A DNA stretch of 64,000 nucleotides from Dechloromonas sp. H13 (GTDB lineage Bacteria > Pseudomonadota > Gammaproteobacteria > Burkholderiales > Rhodocyclaceae), in NCBI RefSeq assembly GCF_009469615.1, contig NZ_SSXX01000003.1:248001-312000 (forward strand), read 5' to 3'. Below are positions 35,099 through 44,959 of this stretch, in pieces. The notes beneath the pieces are model-generated. The model saw only the letters and a program-made list of their open reading frames with translations. It ran no database searches and was not told where the DNA came from. The translations under genes were made by a program, and so were the position numbers. Numbering within the stretch: the first letter of the stretch is position 1; the number at the start of each line of letters is the position of its first letter.

Positions 35099-35116
35099 GT
35101 GTAACTTTTTTTACAC
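35099..35116. promoter_or_regulatory. 18-bp palindromic operator before the ATPase-methylase pair
   Basis: GTGTAACTTTTTTTACAC has perfect six-base arms GTGTAA/TTACAC and lies 12-29 bp upstream of the ATPase start (35087). Its A+T-rich surroundings give a likely promoter; bound protein would block transcription or translation. The rest of the 35088-35291 gap has no gene. Confidence 0.6.
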
Positions 35117-35291
35117 TATCTAGTCTAGCGCGAAAATTTCATTAAAAACATCCGGTTGCAACAACGCTTCAGAAAGAAAACGGGCCCAAACCTACGCTGT
35201 CGGATTAGGCATGGCGATCGGCGCTTAAGGTGACATCCGGGAAAATTTTCAATCAATTCATGTCGTTGCAGAGCAGGAATAACAGGTCTCC

Positions 35292-38129
35292 CTAGGCCGG
35301 AACGAGCACGAAGATGCCCATCACGTCGACCGGCAGGCTCGGGGTAACGCGGTATTCACCGCTGCCCCGGGCAGCCTCGCGGACGCGGCGGTGGTCTTCA
35401 AGGAGCGCCAGGGCGCGGTCGCGGGCAAGCTGCTCAAGGGTCGGCTGTAACGCCGGCAGGCGGTCGAGCTGCTGTCGCAGGTGATGGTCGCGCAGCGGCG
35501 GCGGCATGTTGCGGTCCGGTTCGGTAGTGAGCAGGTCGCGCACGGCATCGCCCGCGAGCAGCGCATCGCCCTGCCCTTCGGCGACGGCGACGGTGACCGT
35601 TTCCTCGCACAACAGCAGGCGTGAGTGGTTACGGTGGGTGACGGTGAGCTGGTGGCGCAGGCGCAGCAGCAGAACGGCAGTGCGCGTCGTCACGGCCGAG
35701 GTGAAGATGGCCCCGGCGCGGGCAACGTCGGCGGTGTCGGCATCGATACCGTCGTCGAGCGCCTGTTCGAGCAGGTGGTCGGCCAGGCAGCCAACCAGCG
35801 GGTGGGTGCGGTGGATAAACAGCGTGCCCGGCGCCGGAGGCTGGTGAAAATCGATGCGCAGCGTGCCCGTCAGCCCCTCCCCGGCCAAGCGCTCGCGCAG
35901 GGCGGCGGAACCTAGGCTGCCGGCGTGTAGTTTCCAGTGGCCGGTCTGGGCGCCGGTGGTGGCTTCGAGCGGCGCGCCAAGGCGGGCGGCGGCGCGGCGG
36001 ACGAAGCGCTCGACGTCTTCTTCGCCGCCAAGCACGGCGAGCGTCTTGCGCCATTCGGGCAGGACGTCCTCGGGCTTGAGGCGGCGCTGGGCGAACAGGG
36101 TGCGGTTGCGCGCGGCTTTGTCACGGGCGGATTGCCAGGCGGTTTCGATCTCGATCGCCGGCTGGCCGAAATCCAGGGTCTGCTGCGGCGAGACGGTGGC
36201 GATGCTGCCCTTGCGCAACAGCACGGCGCCGACCAGCGCCTGGGTGAGTTTGCCTTCGTCGTCCGGCATCGGCACGAGCACGCCGAGTTCCTTGCGGATG
36301 CTTTCTGCTTTCCTGAGGATGACGTGAAGCACGGCGCCGTCGACCGGGTTGTCACGGCCGTAGAGCATGGTAGTGCGAACCTCGCGGGCCTTCTGGCCGA
36401 AACGGTCGACGCGGCCTTCACGCTGCTCGTGGCGGGTGGGATTCCACGATAAATCGTAGTGCACGACTGCGGTGAACAGGTTCTGCAGGTTGATGCCTTC
36501 GGACAGGCAGTCGGTGGCGACGAGAATGCGCTTTTCTGCCTCACCCATGGCGTCGACCGCAGCTTCGCGTTCGGCTGCGGCGAATTCGCCGGTAACGGCC
36601 TGCACCAGATGGTTCTTGAACGCCTTGCGCAGCGCCTCGGCAACATAGTGGGCGGTGGCGATGTAGCGGCAGAAAACTACCGGCTGGAAGCCGGCGGCGG
36701 TGAGTTCATCGAGGTGTTCGAGCAGGCGCTTGAGCTTGGGATCCTGGCCGGGGCCGGCGAGTCCTTCCGCCTTGGCGACGAGTTCGGTAAGCAACTGGCT
36801 GTCCTCGGTGCAGGCGGCGGGCTCGATATCCTGGGTGGTCAGGTCGTCCTCGGCGCCGTCGAGCACGCGCTCGCGGCCCTGAGCTTCTGCTTCGGCGAGG
36901 CTTTGGGTTTCATCTTCGGAGGCATTCAACGAACCGCCAGCAAGCCGGGTGCGCAAGGCATTGACGGCGGCGGCCGGCGACGAGGAAATGCAGCGCAGCA
37001 GTGCCAGCGCAGCCCACCAGCTCATGCGCTGGTGAAGGGCGCCCTGCCCTTCAGCGCGCTCGACCAGCGTGCGGGCGTAGGTCAGCACTTCATCGAACAG
37101 CCGGCCCCAGGCGCCGGTGAGCTGATAGGTGATCTCGGCGGTGAGGCGCTCGGGGAAGAGCTGATGATCCTGCCATTCCTCGATATCGGGCCGGCGGCGC
37201 TGGACGAAGTGGCGGGCCAGCTGCTCACGCAGCGGCTGGCGGCTGTCGGCGGCGGCATCCTTGAGTTCGCGGAAGGTCGGATGCAGGAGGCCGAGCAGGT
37301 TGAAGAAGGATTCCTCATCGCCAGAGTGCGGGGTGGCGGTGAGCATGATCATGTGCCGCTCGGGGTTTTCGGCAAGCCCCTTGAGCAAGGTGTAGCGCTG
37401 CTGGCGCCCCTGACCGCTGAAAGTGCAGGTGTGCGCCTCGTCGACGATCACGCATTCCGGGCAGGCGCGCTGAAATTCGTCGCGCCTGCGGTCGGACTTG
37501 ATGTAGTCGAGGCTGACCACGGTGTACGGGTAGGCCTCGAACACGGACTGGTTGGCGGGCAACCCGCGCTCCAGCCGGGCGGCCGTGCTGCTGCGCACGA
37601 CGACGGCGTGGATGTGGAAGCGTTCCTTCAATTCGCGCTGCCACTGCTCGCACAGGTGCGGCGGGCAAAGCACGGTCAGGCGACCAATTTCGCCACGGTC
37701 GATCAACTCACGGACGATCAGCGCCGCCTCGATGGTCTTGCCGATGCCGACGTCGTCAGCGATCAGCAGGCGCACAACCTCCTGCTTGAGCGCCATGAGC
37801 AGCGGCACGAGCTGGTAAGCGCGCGGCTCGACGGCGATGTTGCCGAAGCTGCGAAACGGCCCGGCGCCAGTGCGCAGCTTGAGCTGGAGCGCATCGCGCA
37901 GGAGTTGCCCGGCGGCATGATTGGACGCCTCGGCGACGGTCGGCCACGGAAAGCTGGCCGGCGTCACCGGCTGCCGCTCGATGGGCAGGTAGATCAGGGT
38001 CGCATCGTCTTCGGCGGCGCCGAGCGGGCGCAGATGCAGGGTTTCGTTGTCCGATTGCGGCATGACGATCCATTCGCGTCCGCGGGCGGACACGAGGCTG
38101 CCGGGTTGAAAACTGACTTGGGCACTCAT
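35292..38129 (-). CDS. SNF2/HepA-like helicase (DrmD-like)
   Basis: A 945-residue SF2 helicase of the SNF2/RapA type. Motif I is DDVGIGKT at 125-132, motif II DEAH at 229-232 (ECVIVDEAHTCTF), motif III TATPHSGDEESF, and the C-terminal half holds ATDCLSEGINLQN and HEQREGRVDRFGQKA. It matches the size and order of the DISARM class-1 gene drmD. Its ATG at 38129 follows the stop of the DUF1998 helicase by three bases. The two helicases are transcribed together from the 43.45 kb start. No PLD nuclease gene (drmC) is seen. Confidence 0.9.
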   Translation of the reverse strand: MSAQVSFQPGSLVSARGREWIVMPQSDNETLHLRPLGAAEDDATLIYLPIERQPVTPASFPWPTVAEASNHAAGQLLRDALQLKLRTGAGPFRSFGNIAVEPRAYQLVPLLMALKQEVVRLLIADDVGIGKTIEAALIVRELIDRGEIGRLTVLCPPHLCEQWQRELKERFHIHAVVVRSSTAARLERGLPANQSVFEAYPYTVVSLDYIKSDRRRDEFQRACPECVIVDEAHTCTFSGQGRQQRYTLLKGLAENPERHMIMLTATPHSGDEESFFNLLGLLHPTFRELKDAAADSRQPLREQLARHFVQRRRPDIEEWQDHQLFPERLTAEITYQLTGAWGRLFDEVLTYARTLVERAEGQGALHQRMSWWAALALLRCISSSPAAAVNALRTRLAGGSLNASEDETQSLAEAEAQGRERVLDGAEDDLTTQDIEPAACTEDSQLLTELVAKAEGLAGPGQDPKLKRLLEHLDELTAAGFQPVVFCRYIATAHYVAEALRKAFKNHLVQAVTGEFAAAEREAAVDAMGEAEKRILVATDCLSEGINLQNLFTAVVHYDLSWNPTRHEQREGRVDRFGQKAREVRTTMLYGRDNPVDGAVLHVILRKAESIRKELGVLVPMPDDEGKLTQALVGAVLLRKGSIATVSPQQTLDFGQPAIEIETAWQSARDKAARNRTLFAQRRLKPEDVLPEWRKTLAVLGGEEDVERFVRRAAARLGAPLEATTGAQTGHWKLHAGSLGSAALRERLAGEGLTGTLRIDFHQPPAPGTLFIHRTHPLVGCLADHLLEQALDDGIDADTADVARAGAIFTSAVTTRTAVLLLRLRHQLTVTHRNHSRLLLCEETVTVAVAEGQGDALLAGDAVRDLLTTEPDRNMPPPLRDHHLRQQLDRLPALQPTLEQLARDRALALLEDHRRVREAARGSGEYRVTPSLPVDVMGIFVLVPA

Positions 38130-38132
38130 TGG

Positions 38133-41100
38133 TTAATCTCGGTGATCGGTTCCGGGGCCGAAAAGACCCGCATGGGCAGCAAAGATTTCCGGCCAGCGCC
38201 CCTGCTCCTTTGGAAAGCGCACGACATAGTGGCCGGAGGCTTCGAGCGCCCGGGTGATGGCCTCGTCCTGCTCGCGCTGCACCGGCTCGTCGTGGTGCGG
38301 ACCATCGACATAGATGGCGGCCTTCCAGTCCTCGTAGAAGAAATCAGCGCAGGTGTTGCACTCGGGAATGCTTTCCTGTCCGCGATCGGGTCGGCGGTGG
38401 CCGTGCTGGTCGACGTAGGCAAGCCAGGCCTGTTCCACGCTGCTGCCCGAGATGCGGGCGAGTTCGCCTGCCTGCTGCTCCGGCGAACGGCCGAAGGTAC
38501 CCGTCCTGCCCTGCGCCCGCGTGAGCCGGCAGAGTATGTCGAGCACCTTGCCGTCGTTCTCGGCATCCTGGCGGTCGATGACGTTGTGGTCAGGCTGGTT
38601 GTAGTAAGACAGCAGGCATTTGTAGCAGCCGGCTTCACAGATCGGGTTCCCTGCCTCGTCGACGTCCTGGGTAAGCGATTCGGGGTTCCAGACACCGTCG
38701 GCCGGACGCTGGTAGTGCATGATGCGCAGCGCTTCGTCAGCTACCCTGACCAGCGCTTCAGGCTCGGTGGCGAGACGGGTCAGCACCCCGGCCCCGCCCT
38801 CCGCCGATTCGTAAAGCAGGATCGCCTGGCGGTTGTCGCGGCTTGGCAGCGGCTCGGCCATCAGTTCGCTTTCCTCGAGCTGATAGACCGCCTCGATGCC
38901 GCGCTTGAGGGCGTACTGGAGCGTGGCCATGGTGGCCATTTCGAAGGTTTCAGGCGGCCGGACGATCAGCACGTTGCGGCGGTCTTCCACATAGGGAACG
39001 ATGCGCTGCGGCGGCGTGCGGTCGGGCGGCGCATCCGGATCGGGTTCGCCGCTTTCCTCGGCACCGCCGACCCAGTGGCCGGTAACCGGGTTGATCATGA
39101 AGCCGAGGACGCTCTTTTCCTTCCGCCGGCGCCAGCCGAAATTCATGCGCCACACCGTGGCGGCCGGGCCGTATTGCAGGGTGAGGACGATGCCGGCATC
39201 GTCGGCAAGCTGGCTGTCGAGACGCTGCAGCCGGCCTTCCTGCTCGCCAAACTGGATGGTGGTCTGCATCTCGTAGCCCTGGCGCACCCGCTCTTCCTCA
39301 TTGGCGGTGATGCGCTCGGCGCGACGGGTCGAGACGTTTTCAATCCGGTAAAGGTTCTGCACCTCCTTGGCGTCGGCCAGCGGCGCATTGCACGAAACGC
39401 AGCGGTCGGCGTCGCGCTGGCCACGGAAATGGCCATAGCCACAGACCGGGCAGATCCGTGCAACCTCGGTGGTGAGCCGGGCACCCAGGGCAACCTGATC
39501 GTCACCGGAAACCGAGAGCATCGCCCGGATGACGCGGTATTGGCTGCCTTCGTGGTAGATCAGGCTGTAGGGACCGAATTCGCTGAGGGCGAGAAAACGC
39601 GGCCGGCTCAGGAAGTTCTCGCGCCCGATCTTGCCTTTGCGCGCCGGGATGTAGGCCATCAGCGGCAGACGCGGGAAGTTGTAGCCCGGGAGAAAGCCCT
39701 GACTGGCTAGGTAGCGGTAAGTATAGAAATCGGAGTTGGCACTACCCGACTCCTGCAGGAGCAATGACTGCTGGCGGAAGGCCTCGTCGTGCCGCTGCTT
39801 GGCATCCTTCCGTTCTCGCTCGCTGGCGGCGGGGTTGTTCATCACCCGCTGGTTGATCTCCATCTGCCGCTTGGTCGCCGCAAACAGGTCACGCCAGCGA
39901 TTGAGCGCCCCGTCGAATGAAGCAAAAGCGCGCGCAAAGACGCGCTCGGCGAAGTGTTCGTCGTACCAGGGCGCCTTTTGGGCCGTGAGCTCGCTGGCCA
40001 GCATATTGAGGATAGTCAGGCCGCGGGCGTGGGCCCGGCGTTGCGGCGCATCGGTATCGAGCGCCTGGCGCAAATGCTCGGCCAGGGGCGCCTGTTCGGC
40101 GTTCATGTCGAGCAGGCCGCGAATGCTCTTGTCCAGCTTGACACCAGTTTCCGCCAGCCAGACTGCTTGCAGGTGACTCTGGATCAGTTCGCGGTTCGCC
40201 AGATCGAGCGTCGGTGGATTGACCTGGCCATGCACCATGCGCACCGGGTCGCGGAAGAAATACTGGTCGTGCGGCGATTGTGCGGCGCAGTAGGTAATGA
40301 CCAGGGCCGGCTGGCCGGCGCGCCCGGCCCGGCCGCTGCGCTGGGCATAGTTTGCCGGCGTCGGCGGCACGTTACGTAGATAGACTGTATTAAGCGAAGA
40401 GATGTCGACACCGAGTTCCATGGTCGGCGAACAGAACAGCACGGGAAGCCATTCGAGTTGCTTGCCGGTCTTCGTTAGCCACTCGTCGCGATCCTTGCGG
40501 GTGAAGCGGAAGCGGGCCTCGCGTTCGAGGCGATCATCCTGCTCGACCTGTGCCGTGTGCTCCCTGGCCTCGAAGTCGAAGAGGCGATGGGCGGGATTGG
40601 CAAGGAGCCCGGCGACATTGGCGTATAAGCCCCGGAAAAAGGGATTGTCGCTCGCGCCGCGCGCACTCTCGCCGTCGCTCAGGCGCCAGACGATGCCGCT
40701 GCCGTTGAGCTGGTAGCCGGTCATGCCGAATTCGGTTTCTTCGGCGACGACCAGGCCGTAGGTCTTGGCAGCCCTGAGTAGCGCACCGATGATTTCCTGA
40801 TAATGCTCGTCCTTGATGCGCACGGCGTGCGGGTTGTCCGCTTCGTTCTTTTCACGCCAGGTGGCCGGCTGCTTGAGCAGACGGCCGAGCTTGGAGCGCG
40901 CACTGCCGGAGACGAGATATTCGACGTTGCGGCGATCTTCATCGCGCGGCCGGGCAACTGTGATGAACCAACTGGCGGCGACCGGGTTTTCGTCTTCGGT
41001 GAAGCCCCAAGGCTCTCGCAGGTTGGCATAGCTGGCGGTTTTCAGGCGATCGAGCTCTGACCTGTCGAGATAGCGCGACGCCAGACACAGCCCCTGGCGC

Positions 41101-43445
41101 ATCGACTCGAAGACCATCTCGAGCACCCGCTGGCGAACTGCCGGCGAGGCTGCCTGCAGGATGAGCGGCGCCTGCTGCCACATGTCGGCTGCAGCCGACA
41201 GCTCCTCGAGGTCGCGATAGGCGATCCGGACCAAGCCAAGCTGCTCGAGGTTCGGATTGTTGAACCGCCAGCCTCGGCGCAGGTCGTAATAGACACGGTA
41301 GCCGAGGATGCTGCGCATCGTGTCCTGGACCTGGCGGCGGGCGTTGCCGCGCACCTCCGGATCCTGCATGTACTCAGCGCGAACACCGGGATCGTCGCGG
41401 TCGAAGCCCAACGCCGAGAAAACAGCGCCGGCGATGCCGTTCTCGTCGACCTCCCCATTCGGGGTGCCCTGCACCGCCGCAAGCAGTGCAGCCCGCTGCA
41501 GGAGGATCTGCAGGAAATCGTTGAAATGACCAACCTGCAATGCGGCATCCTGCCGGTTGTCGGAGAAGCCAAGTACCTTCTTGGCCTCGGCACTCAGCTG
41601 ATCATCCTGCTCGTAAAGGTAGCGCAGCGAGGTGAGTGTCAGCATGGTGGTTGCTGAACTGCGGCCTTCGCCTGACAACGCCGTCAGACGCAGCGAATCG
41701 CGGCCTGCTGTGTGATGGGTGACCCCACAACCGAGGCAGAAGCCGAAGCTGCCCGGGATGTACCAGCCCGGGGCCCCGGCATTGTCCAGCGCCCCCTCGC
41801 CGTTAAGCCGGACATGGGCGGGCTGTCGACGACGGTAGGTGGACTTGAGGCGATAGTCATCTCCGGTGCGTTCAAGCCAGGATTCCGGGTAGCGGTCGAG
41901 CGTGTCCTCCCAGATGCCCAACGAATCGGGCATGAAAAAACCGTTTCGGACCTCCTCGTCCTCGTGGGACCGCTCCTCAATATTGCGCGGCGTGAACTGG
42001 CGGCCGCTAGCCGTATTCTCGTCCCAGACCGGGATGTATTCCTGGCCGCAATCACGGCAAAAATGGACCGAATAAAGCTTGCGGGCACGGTCTCCGGGAA
42101 CGAACTGGCTGCCGTCGAGGGTCAAAAAACGCTTGCCGGGTGCTTCAAGCGTCGAAAACACCTTGCCTCCCCCGGAGATGAACTGGTGCAGCTTGAAAGC
42201 AAACAGGCTGCGGCCGCCATCCTCGGGCGGTTTATCGGTGGTGCGGTATGCCAGGAGCAGGAAATCGGCTAGGATCGTCCGCGCCTGTTCTTCAGGAACC
42301 CCGGCATCTGCGGCGAGGCGTGTGCCAGCAACCTCAAGAGTCATCGGCCTGGCACGTCGCCATTTGCCCTCTTCCCGGGTCAGACCAAGTGTAAGTTCGG
42401 TCCAGACCGCCAACGGGTGCTTGGCCAATTCAGCGAATGCGGGATTCTCCGGCATGCCGGCACGGACTGCTGCCGCCAGGGCCTCTCTGATGTGCTCGAC
42501 CACCAGCTCTTCCGGCGTCACGCGCTGCAGGGTTTCGGTGATGACATTGGCCGGCGGAATGCTCGTCCCGAATAGCCGGGTTGCGACCTCGGCAACGAGG
42601 GCATTGCGGTCAGCCTCCGTGCCCTCCGTCGCCATCGTGGCCGAGGTGCCGATACACTGAAGTCGATCGGCCAGCGCTTCGCGAACCCTGCGGACCAGTA
42701 GTGCAACATCAGCCCCTTGGCGCCCACGGTAGGTGTGCAGTTCGTCCAGAACGAGGAAACGTAGCCCCTTGGCGTTACGGATGACCGCCTTGTCCATGTC
42801 GTCCTGACGGGTCATCAGGAGCTCGAGCATCATGAAGTTGGTGAGCAGGATATCTGGCGGATTCGCTGCCAGGCGCTGTCTCTCCTCTTCATCTTCTTGC
42901 CCGGTGTAGCGGCCGAAGGTCACTGGAGGCTGATCGCCGTAGTCACCCAAGAATTTCCCAAGTTCCTCGAGCTGACTGTTGGCCAGGGCATTCATCGGGT
43001 AGATGACGATGGCTCGAGTCCGTGGCACCGGATCGTCCGCCTTGGCCTTGAGAATGGCGTCGACCATCGGGATGAAGTACGCGAGCGACTTTCCCGAACC
43101 CGTACCCGTAGTCAACACGTAGCTGGCACCTGTCTGAGCGAAGCTGATCGCCTCCTCCTGGTGCTTGAAGAGCTTCAGCGAGAGGCCCGCCGAGGCAGGA
43201 CTCTTACCCGCCCGAAAAATACGCGCGCACTTTTGGTGCAAGGCCCCGGCTGTAACCAACTCCTCGACAGTGCGCCCGGCCCGAAAATTCGGATTGACCT
43301 GAACCAGCGGCGCCGGCCAATAACGTTGCGATTCATAGGCAGCAGCAACGAACGATGTGATATCACTCGTCTTTATTTTGGTGAAGCTGCGCGTGAACTG
43401 GCTGTATTCACCAACCAGTTTTTCCCTGAACTCGAAAACGTCCAT
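38133..43445 (-). CDS. Giant DEAD/H helicase with DUF1998 and C-terminal nuclease-like domain
   Basis: A 1770-residue protein. Helicase motif I is TGTGSGKS at 113-120, motif II DELH at 234-237; the C-terminal helicase half has QRSGRAGRAGQPALVITY. A Cys-rich part CPVCGYGHFRGQ and VSCNAPL is followed by the DUF1998 signature (GCYKCLLSYYNQPDHNVIDRQD near 1640). The last 110 residues contain ADFFYEDWKAAIYVDGPHHD, the D/E...Q-type pattern of DUF559/Vsr-like nucleases, which is not seen in DISARM drmA or drmB. It may be drmA and drmB joined in one polypeptide with a nuclease in place of drmC. That is inference from layout. Confidence 0.88.
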   Translation of the reverse strand: MDVFEFREKLVGEYSQFTRSFTKIKTSDITSFVAAAYESQRYWPAPLVQVNPNFRAGRTVEELVTAGALHQKCARIFRAGKSPASAGLSLKLFKHQEEAISFAQTGASYVLTTGTGSGKSLAYFIPMVDAILKAKADDPVPRTRAIVIYPMNALANSQLEELGKFLGDYGDQPPVTFGRYTGQEDEEERQRLAANPPDILLTNFMMLELLMTRQDDMDKAVIRNAKGLRFLVLDELHTYRGRQGADVALLVRRVREALADRLQCIGTSATMATEGTEADRNALVAEVATRLFGTSIPPANVITETLQRVTPEELVVEHIREALAAAVRAGMPENPAFAELAKHPLAVWTELTLGLTREEGKWRRARPMTLEVAGTRLAADAGVPEEQARTILADFLLLAYRTTDKPPEDGGRSLFAFKLHQFISGGGKVFSTLEAPGKRFLTLDGSQFVPGDRARKLYSVHFCRDCGQEYIPVWDENTASGRQFTPRNIEERSHEDEEVRNGFFMPDSLGIWEDTLDRYPESWLERTGDDYRLKSTYRRRQPAHVRLNGEGALDNAGAPGWYIPGSFGFCLGCGVTHHTAGRDSLRLTALSGEGRSSATTMLTLTSLRYLYEQDDQLSAEAKKVLGFSDNRQDAALQVGHFNDFLQILLQRAALLAAVQGTPNGEVDENGIAGAVFSALGFDRDDPGVRAEYMQDPEVRGNARRQVQDTMRSILGYRVYYDLRRGWRFNNPNLEQLGLVRIAYRDLEELSAAADMWQQAPLILQAASPAVRQRVLEMVFESMRQGLCLASRYLDRSELDRLKTASYANLREPWGFTEDENPVAASWFITVARPRDEDRRNVEYLVSGSARSKLGRLLKQPATWREKNEADNPHAVRIKDEHYQEIIGALLRAAKTYGLVVAEETEFGMTGYQLNGSGIVWRLSDGESARGASDNPFFRGLYANVAGLLANPAHRLFDFEAREHTAQVEQDDRLEREARFRFTRKDRDEWLTKTGKQLEWLPVLFCSPTMELGVDISSLNTVYLRNVPPTPANYAQRSGRAGRAGQPALVITYCAAQSPHDQYFFRDPVRMVHGQVNPPTLDLANRELIQSHLQAVWLAETGVKLDKSIRGLLDMNAEQAPLAEHLRQALDTDAPQRRAHARGLTILNMLASELTAQKAPWYDEHFAERVFARAFASFDGALNRWRDLFAATKRQMEINQRVMNNPAASERERKDAKQRHDEAFRQQSLLLQESGSANSDFYTYRYLASQGFLPGYNFPRLPLMAYIPARKGKIGRENFLSRPRFLALSEFGPYSLIYHEGSQYRVIRAMLSVSGDDQVALGARLTTEVARICPVCGYGHFRGQRDADRCVSCNAPLADAKEVQNLYRIENVSTRRAERITANEEERVRQGYEMQTTIQFGEQEGRLQRLDSQLADDAGIVLTLQYGPAATVWRMNFGWRRRKEKSVLGFMINPVTGHWVGGAEESGEPDPDAPPDRTPPQRIVPYVEDRRNVLIVRPPETFEMATMATLQYALKRGIEAVYQLEESELMAEPLPSRDNRQAILLYESAEGGAGVLTRLATEPEALVRVADEALRIMHYQRPADGVWNPESLTQDVDEAGNPICEAGCYKCLLSYYNQPDHNVIDRQDAENDGKVLDILCRLTRAQGRTGTFGRSPEQQAGELARISGSSVEQAWLAYVDQHGHRRPDRGQESIPECNTCADFFYEDWKAAIYVDGPHHDEPVQREQDEAITRALEASGHYVVRFPKEQGRWPEIFAAHAGLFGPGTDHRD

Positions 43446-43727
43446 GCTCGCCTTTTTTGTTGATTATTTTCGTGGTGCGGTTCCGCTCCCTTTGCAACTC
43501 CTTCAGGAAGTGATCTGCATAGGAATTACAGACTTTAATTCATGCATCAGCACTTACCAATACCACCATCCTCATATTCGAATATTCAGCACCTTGGTCG
43601 AAGCCCTTCGACTTCCCGAAAATGCCAACTTAGATGCTCCCATGGTAATCAGTTGCATGTCATCATACTGCATGGGTGGCTCACGATTCGAGCCCGCCTG
43701 CTAATTGATCGCATAGGAACTGCACAA
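43446..43727. promoter_or_regulatory. Divergent control region of the DISARM-like locus and WYL gene
   Basis: This A+T-richer gap lies between the divergent helicase and WYL genes. It holds a 12-bp palindrome ATATTCGAATAT at 43574-43585 and a direct repeat GATC(T)GCATAGGAA at 43512-43525 and 43707-43719. The second copy supplies AGGAA in front of the WYL start. WYL regulators such as BrxR and CapW bind repeats in this position. No exact operator is proved. Confidence 0.45.
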
Positions 43728-44708
43728 ATGAGCGGCATGGAACGCATCTACCAGATCGATCAAATTCTCGGCGCCCGCCACTCGGTCACCCGCAAGGAGT
43801 TACAGGAACGCCTCGGCGTCTCCTGGGCGACGCTCAAGCGCGATCTCGCCTACATGCGGGATCGTCTGAACGCACCGCTCATCTTCGACCGCAACCTGGG
43901 TGGCTACCGCTTCGAGACAACCGGAAAGCGAATTGGTCCGCAATATGAATTGCCCGGCCTGTGGTTCACCGCCGAGGAAATCCATGCCCTGCTGACCATG
44001 CAGCACCTCCTCTCGAATCTCGATACTGGTGGCCTGCTCGGTCCGCAGATCCAGCCCCTGCTCGCCCGCCTTACCGGCCTGCTCGGCACCGCCGACAATC
44101 CGGTCGAAGAAGTGCAGCGCCGCATCCGCATCCAGACCGTCGGCGCCCGTGAGTTTCATCTTGACCATTTCCAGGCGGTCGGCTCTGCCCTGCTCCGCCG
44201 CAAGCGCCTCGTCATCCGCTACCACGCACGCGGCACTGATGAAGTAACAGAACGTGAAGTTTCGCCGCAGCGCCTCAACCACTATCGGGACAACTGGTAT
44301 CTCGATGCCTGGTGCCATCTGCGCGACGGCCTACGAGCCTTCTCGGTCGACGCCATCGAACACGCCGAAATCCTCGACAAGAAGGCGAAGGATGTCGCCG
44401 ACAAGAGACTCGATGAGGTGCTGGGATCCGGCTATGGCGTCTTCTCGGGCGACCAGATCACCTGGGCCGTATTGCGCTTCACGCCGGAGAGGGCGCGCTG
44501 GGTAGCCTCCGAGCGCTGGCATCGCAATCAGAAGGGTAGGTTTCTCGAAGATGGCAGCTACGAGCTTCACGTCCCCTACGCCGACGACCGCGAACTGATC
44601 ATGGATATCATGAAATACGGTAGCGACTGCCAGGTCATTGAGCCGGAAGTGCTCAAGGCACGGGTTGCCGTCGAGTTTGAGGCTGGGCTGGCTCGGTATC
44701 GCCAATAA
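43728..44708 (+). CDS. WYL-domain transcriptional regulator of the DISARM-like locus
   Basis: A 326-residue WYL regulator. An N-terminal winged helix (TRKELQERLGVSWATLKRDLAYM) precedes the WYL domain with the recognisable NWYLDAWCHLRDGLRAFSVDAI near 188-210 and the C-terminal WCX part. ATG 43728 follows AGGAA; the longer frame from 43542 is not used. It faces the helicase genes, the usual place of a WYL repressor controlling a defence operon. Confidence 0.9.
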   Translation: MSGMERIYQIDQILGARHSVTRKELQERLGVSWATLKRDLAYMRDRLNAPLIFDRNLGGYRFETTGKRIGPQYELPGLWFTAEEIHALLTMQHLLSNLDTGGLLGPQIQPLLARLTGLLGTADNPVEEVQRRIRIQTVGAREFHLDHFQAVGSALLRRKRLVIRYHARGTDEVTEREVSPQRLNHYRDNWYLDAWCHLRDGLRAFSVDAIEHAEILDKKAKDVADKRLDEVLGSGYGVFSGDQITWAVLRFTPERARWVASERWHRNQKGRFLEDGSYELHVPYADDRELIMDIMKYGSDCQVIEPEVLKARVAVEFEAGLARYRQ

Positions 44709-44720
44709 AAGTGGATTTTA

Positions 44721-44737
44721 GGCTCATTTAATGAGCC
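44721..44737. terminator. Perfect 7-bp hairpin GGCTCAT-TTA-ATGAGCC
   Basis: GGCTCATTTAATGAGCC lies 12 bp after the WYL stop. It could be a terminator or an operator; no T-run follows on the plus strand. It also opens the leader of the 57-aa gene that follows. Confidence 0.4.
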
Positions 44738-44785
44738 CGGCGACGCGCATCATGCCCCCATCGAGAACAAGCCAGGAGCCCGATC

Positions 44786-44959
44786 ATGATGCAGCGTATC
44801 CAATCCATCTTCAATCGTCTTGCCGGTTTCGCCAATTTCGAAGCAGAGCGCCTGGCACGCGCACATTCCATCTTTATAGATGCAGACCGCCGCTTTGGTG
44901 AACTTGAGACACCAGCTTACCTACGGCGCAAACCGCGAGTCACCTCGATTCGCCGATAG
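44786..44959 (+). CDS. Small unrecognised protein, 57 aa
   Basis: ATG 44786 follows AGGAG (about 44774-44778) with a nine-base spacing. The 57 residues (MMQRIQSIFNRLAGFANFEAE... RRKPRVTSIRR) form a helical body and a basic tail. I recognise no family. Its leader looks like a degenerate relative of the R1-R4 leader element, with a hairpin and a GCGAC...ATGCC segment, but lacks CTTGCG and GCTAAA. Confidence 0.6.
   Translation: MMQRIQSIFNRLAGFANFEAERLARAHSIFIDADRRFGELETPAYLRRKPRVTSIRR

Noticed and set aside
36459..39710. 1083-codon plus-strand frame across the two helicase genes
   Set aside because: It is a shadow of two GC-rich genes with full helicase motifs and would span their boundary.
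43670..43705. tRNA-like T-loop (GATTCGAGCCC) upstream of the WYL gene
   Set aside because: The rest of a tRNA fold and an acceptor stem are missing.
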